Shown here piece by piece: positions 62,692 to 64,000 of a stretch of 64,000 nucleotides of DNA (position 1 is the first letter of the stretch; each line of letters opens with the position of its first letter). Under the pieces are notes generated by a model. The model saw nothing but the letters and a program-made list of their open reading frames with translations, did not search any database and was not told where the DNA came from. Source of the DNA: Branchiostoma floridae (taxonomy: Eukaryota; Chordata; Leptocardii; Amphioxiformes; Branchiostomatidae); assembly GCF_000003815.2 (NCBI RefSeq), contig NC_049986.1:5830065-5894064 (forward strand). Reading direction: 5' to 3'. Both the position numbers and the translations under genes were made by a program.

Positions 62692-62800
62692 TGAGAGGGG
62701 ATCAAATAAACCTATCCAGATACAAAGCTTGTACTCAGTACAAACGTGTTGCGTTACGATATGAGGCGTTTTACAGGGTATATGATATAAACAAACAAAT
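62692..62800. repeat. Dispersed repeat, second copy
   Basis: Matches 2112-2246 (GATCAAATAAACCTATCC, CAGTACAAAC, GGCGTTTTACAGGGTAT) and ends in a short AAAC tail. Confidence 0.55.
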
Positions 62801-63130
62801 CTGTGGGATTGTTGTCTTTAAGTGGCCCAGTCTTACAAAAGATGTCCCCAACATTTGACCCCGTTTAACAACATAGCCTTGTCCCACTGTCTTCATATGT
62901 AGTGCATGACCGAATAAATGGGACTATTGGTTATTTGAAGGTTATCTGCATAGTTTACGTAGTGACGTAAAGAAGTGACGCAGGCTAGGCTCTTTGTGAA
63001 TGGTTGACCCTCACTCTATTTCGTCCATGTTTTCCGGCGACCCCTTTGGGGTCCACACGTTCGACCAAGTACGAACCACGTAAAGGTACCGTCAGTCACA
63101 GGAGCTTGTGTATCAAATACGTATGACTAT

Positions 63131-63330
63131 GAGGCCCGTATTGACAATTATTATACGCAATACTCAGTTCGTACGTATCTCAGCCGTTTTGTGCCAGTTT
63201 TAGGTACTCGTGCAGAACCGTACTGTGCGTGGGCATGTGTACCTAAAACTGCATGGCCCAAAACGATTAAGGTACGTATGAGGTGCGTACTGTGCACACG
63301 ACTGCGCATGAAATGGCAGTGCGGACCTCA
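63131..63330. mobile_element. Palindromic MITE, copy 3
   Basis: Starts GAGGCCCGTATTGACAATTA and ends CAGTGCGGACCTC, with inner complementary arms (TTTTGTGCCAGTTTTAGG versus CCTAAAACTGCATGGCCC). Same family as 13403-13657. Confidence 0.7.
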
Positions 63331-64000
63331 TATGGACTTGATATGCTCGTTCGTGTGACTAGTCACTAAGGTTAGCCGGGAAAGTCAGTTTCTGTGCTGG
63401 CCAGAAATTACTCTCCTAAATTAGAAAACATTTAGTCAATGTTGAAAGTCGGTCCCTTCAAAAATAAAAGCCATGAATTAGGGGGGATTGATTCGCATAT
63501 GAGAATGTTATCCATAAAATTAACTTACTATGGCCGAACAAAACGTTGTCTGTCAACCCTTTGCGGTAACGTTTACTGACAAATGCAAATAACACATGGG
63601 GTTGACGGAGACACATGCATGTACTAAAACAAACCTAACATCACTCAAGTTCAGACCGAACATTTTACAAATACCAGCTGCACCAACAAGCCCCTCTTAA
63701 GTGTTAGTACACCCTTTACACTGGGATTTCGACAGTTCGGCACCACAGAGCTACTAACGCTGTATACTCCTACGAAGGTAATTTTGGTTGGAATTGCATT
63801 TTCTTTTGGAGGAGAAGTCTGCTTCAAGCACATTAAATACGAAAAGCTAGCAAGGCCCTCCCCTTAGAAAGAAACCCCTCTACAGACCGGAAAGATAACA
63901 GGCTGTTTCACAACAATGTGAGTTTGCATCCGTCAGTTCGCAACAAGGCAAGTCCTTTCGCAACTTTTGAATGTAATCAATTTTAATAGCCTAATAGTAT
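63331..64000. other. Unassigned right edge
   Basis: No gene, repeat family or RNA recognised. Confidence 0.4.

Overview
The window reads as animal nuclear DNA, most likely from a lancelet (amphioxus, Branchiostoma). This is an inference from intron-rich genes with GT-AG borders, secreted proteins built by shuffling phase-1 exons (C-type lectin, SUEL, CUB, Sushi, Fn2, SEA, SOUL), long C2H2 zinc-finger arrays, dense polymorphic-looking transposons and many dinucleotide microsatellites. Five N runs (9805-10284, 13912-14011, 14957-15261, 32155-32265, 40420-40519) are assembly gaps.

Layout. 0.5-2.6 kb (minus): two exons of a LamG-like domain gene, one with an in-frame TAG. 4.96-8.79 kb: a dead LINE whose 5' third is inverted and which has an 8-bp target-site duplication. 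10.6-15.7 kb (plus): six exons of a dihydrodiol dehydrogenase (DHDH) gene, first exon(s) missing, a LINE fragment in intron 2 and a 1-base frame break. 17.6-25.8 kb (minus): a C2H2 zinc-finger gene of about 19 fingers, cut inside finger 16 by a 6.3-kb foldback transposon with 9-bp target-site duplications. 28.6-37.9 kb (minus): a complete 13-coding-exon gene for a 1035-residue secreted mosaic lectin, with a TATA box. 39.5-57.5 kb (minus): a complete 23-coding-exon gene for a 1068-residue secreted protein with four SOUL (heme-binding-like) domains, the third apparently interrupted by a shuffled Fn2-SEA-Fn2 block. 58-60.1 kb (plus): a second zinc-finger gene, frameshifted and decaying at its 3' end. 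61.9-62.3 kb: one candidate exon of a secreted protein. The rest is introns, MITE-like repeats and unassigned sequence.

The two secreted genes have reading phases that agree at every exon join, so their models are firm although built by eye. The lectin looks like a soluble glycan- or microbe-binding protein. The SOUL protein may bind tetrapyrroles or hydrophobic ligands outside the cell; that role is inferred from the family only. The SOUL gene and the second zinc-finger gene are divergent and their likely first exons lie about 0.6 kb apart, suggesting a shared promoter region. Several genes carry breaks (LamG stop, DHDH indel, both zinc-finger genes), which may be assembly errors, allelic nulls or pseudogenes.
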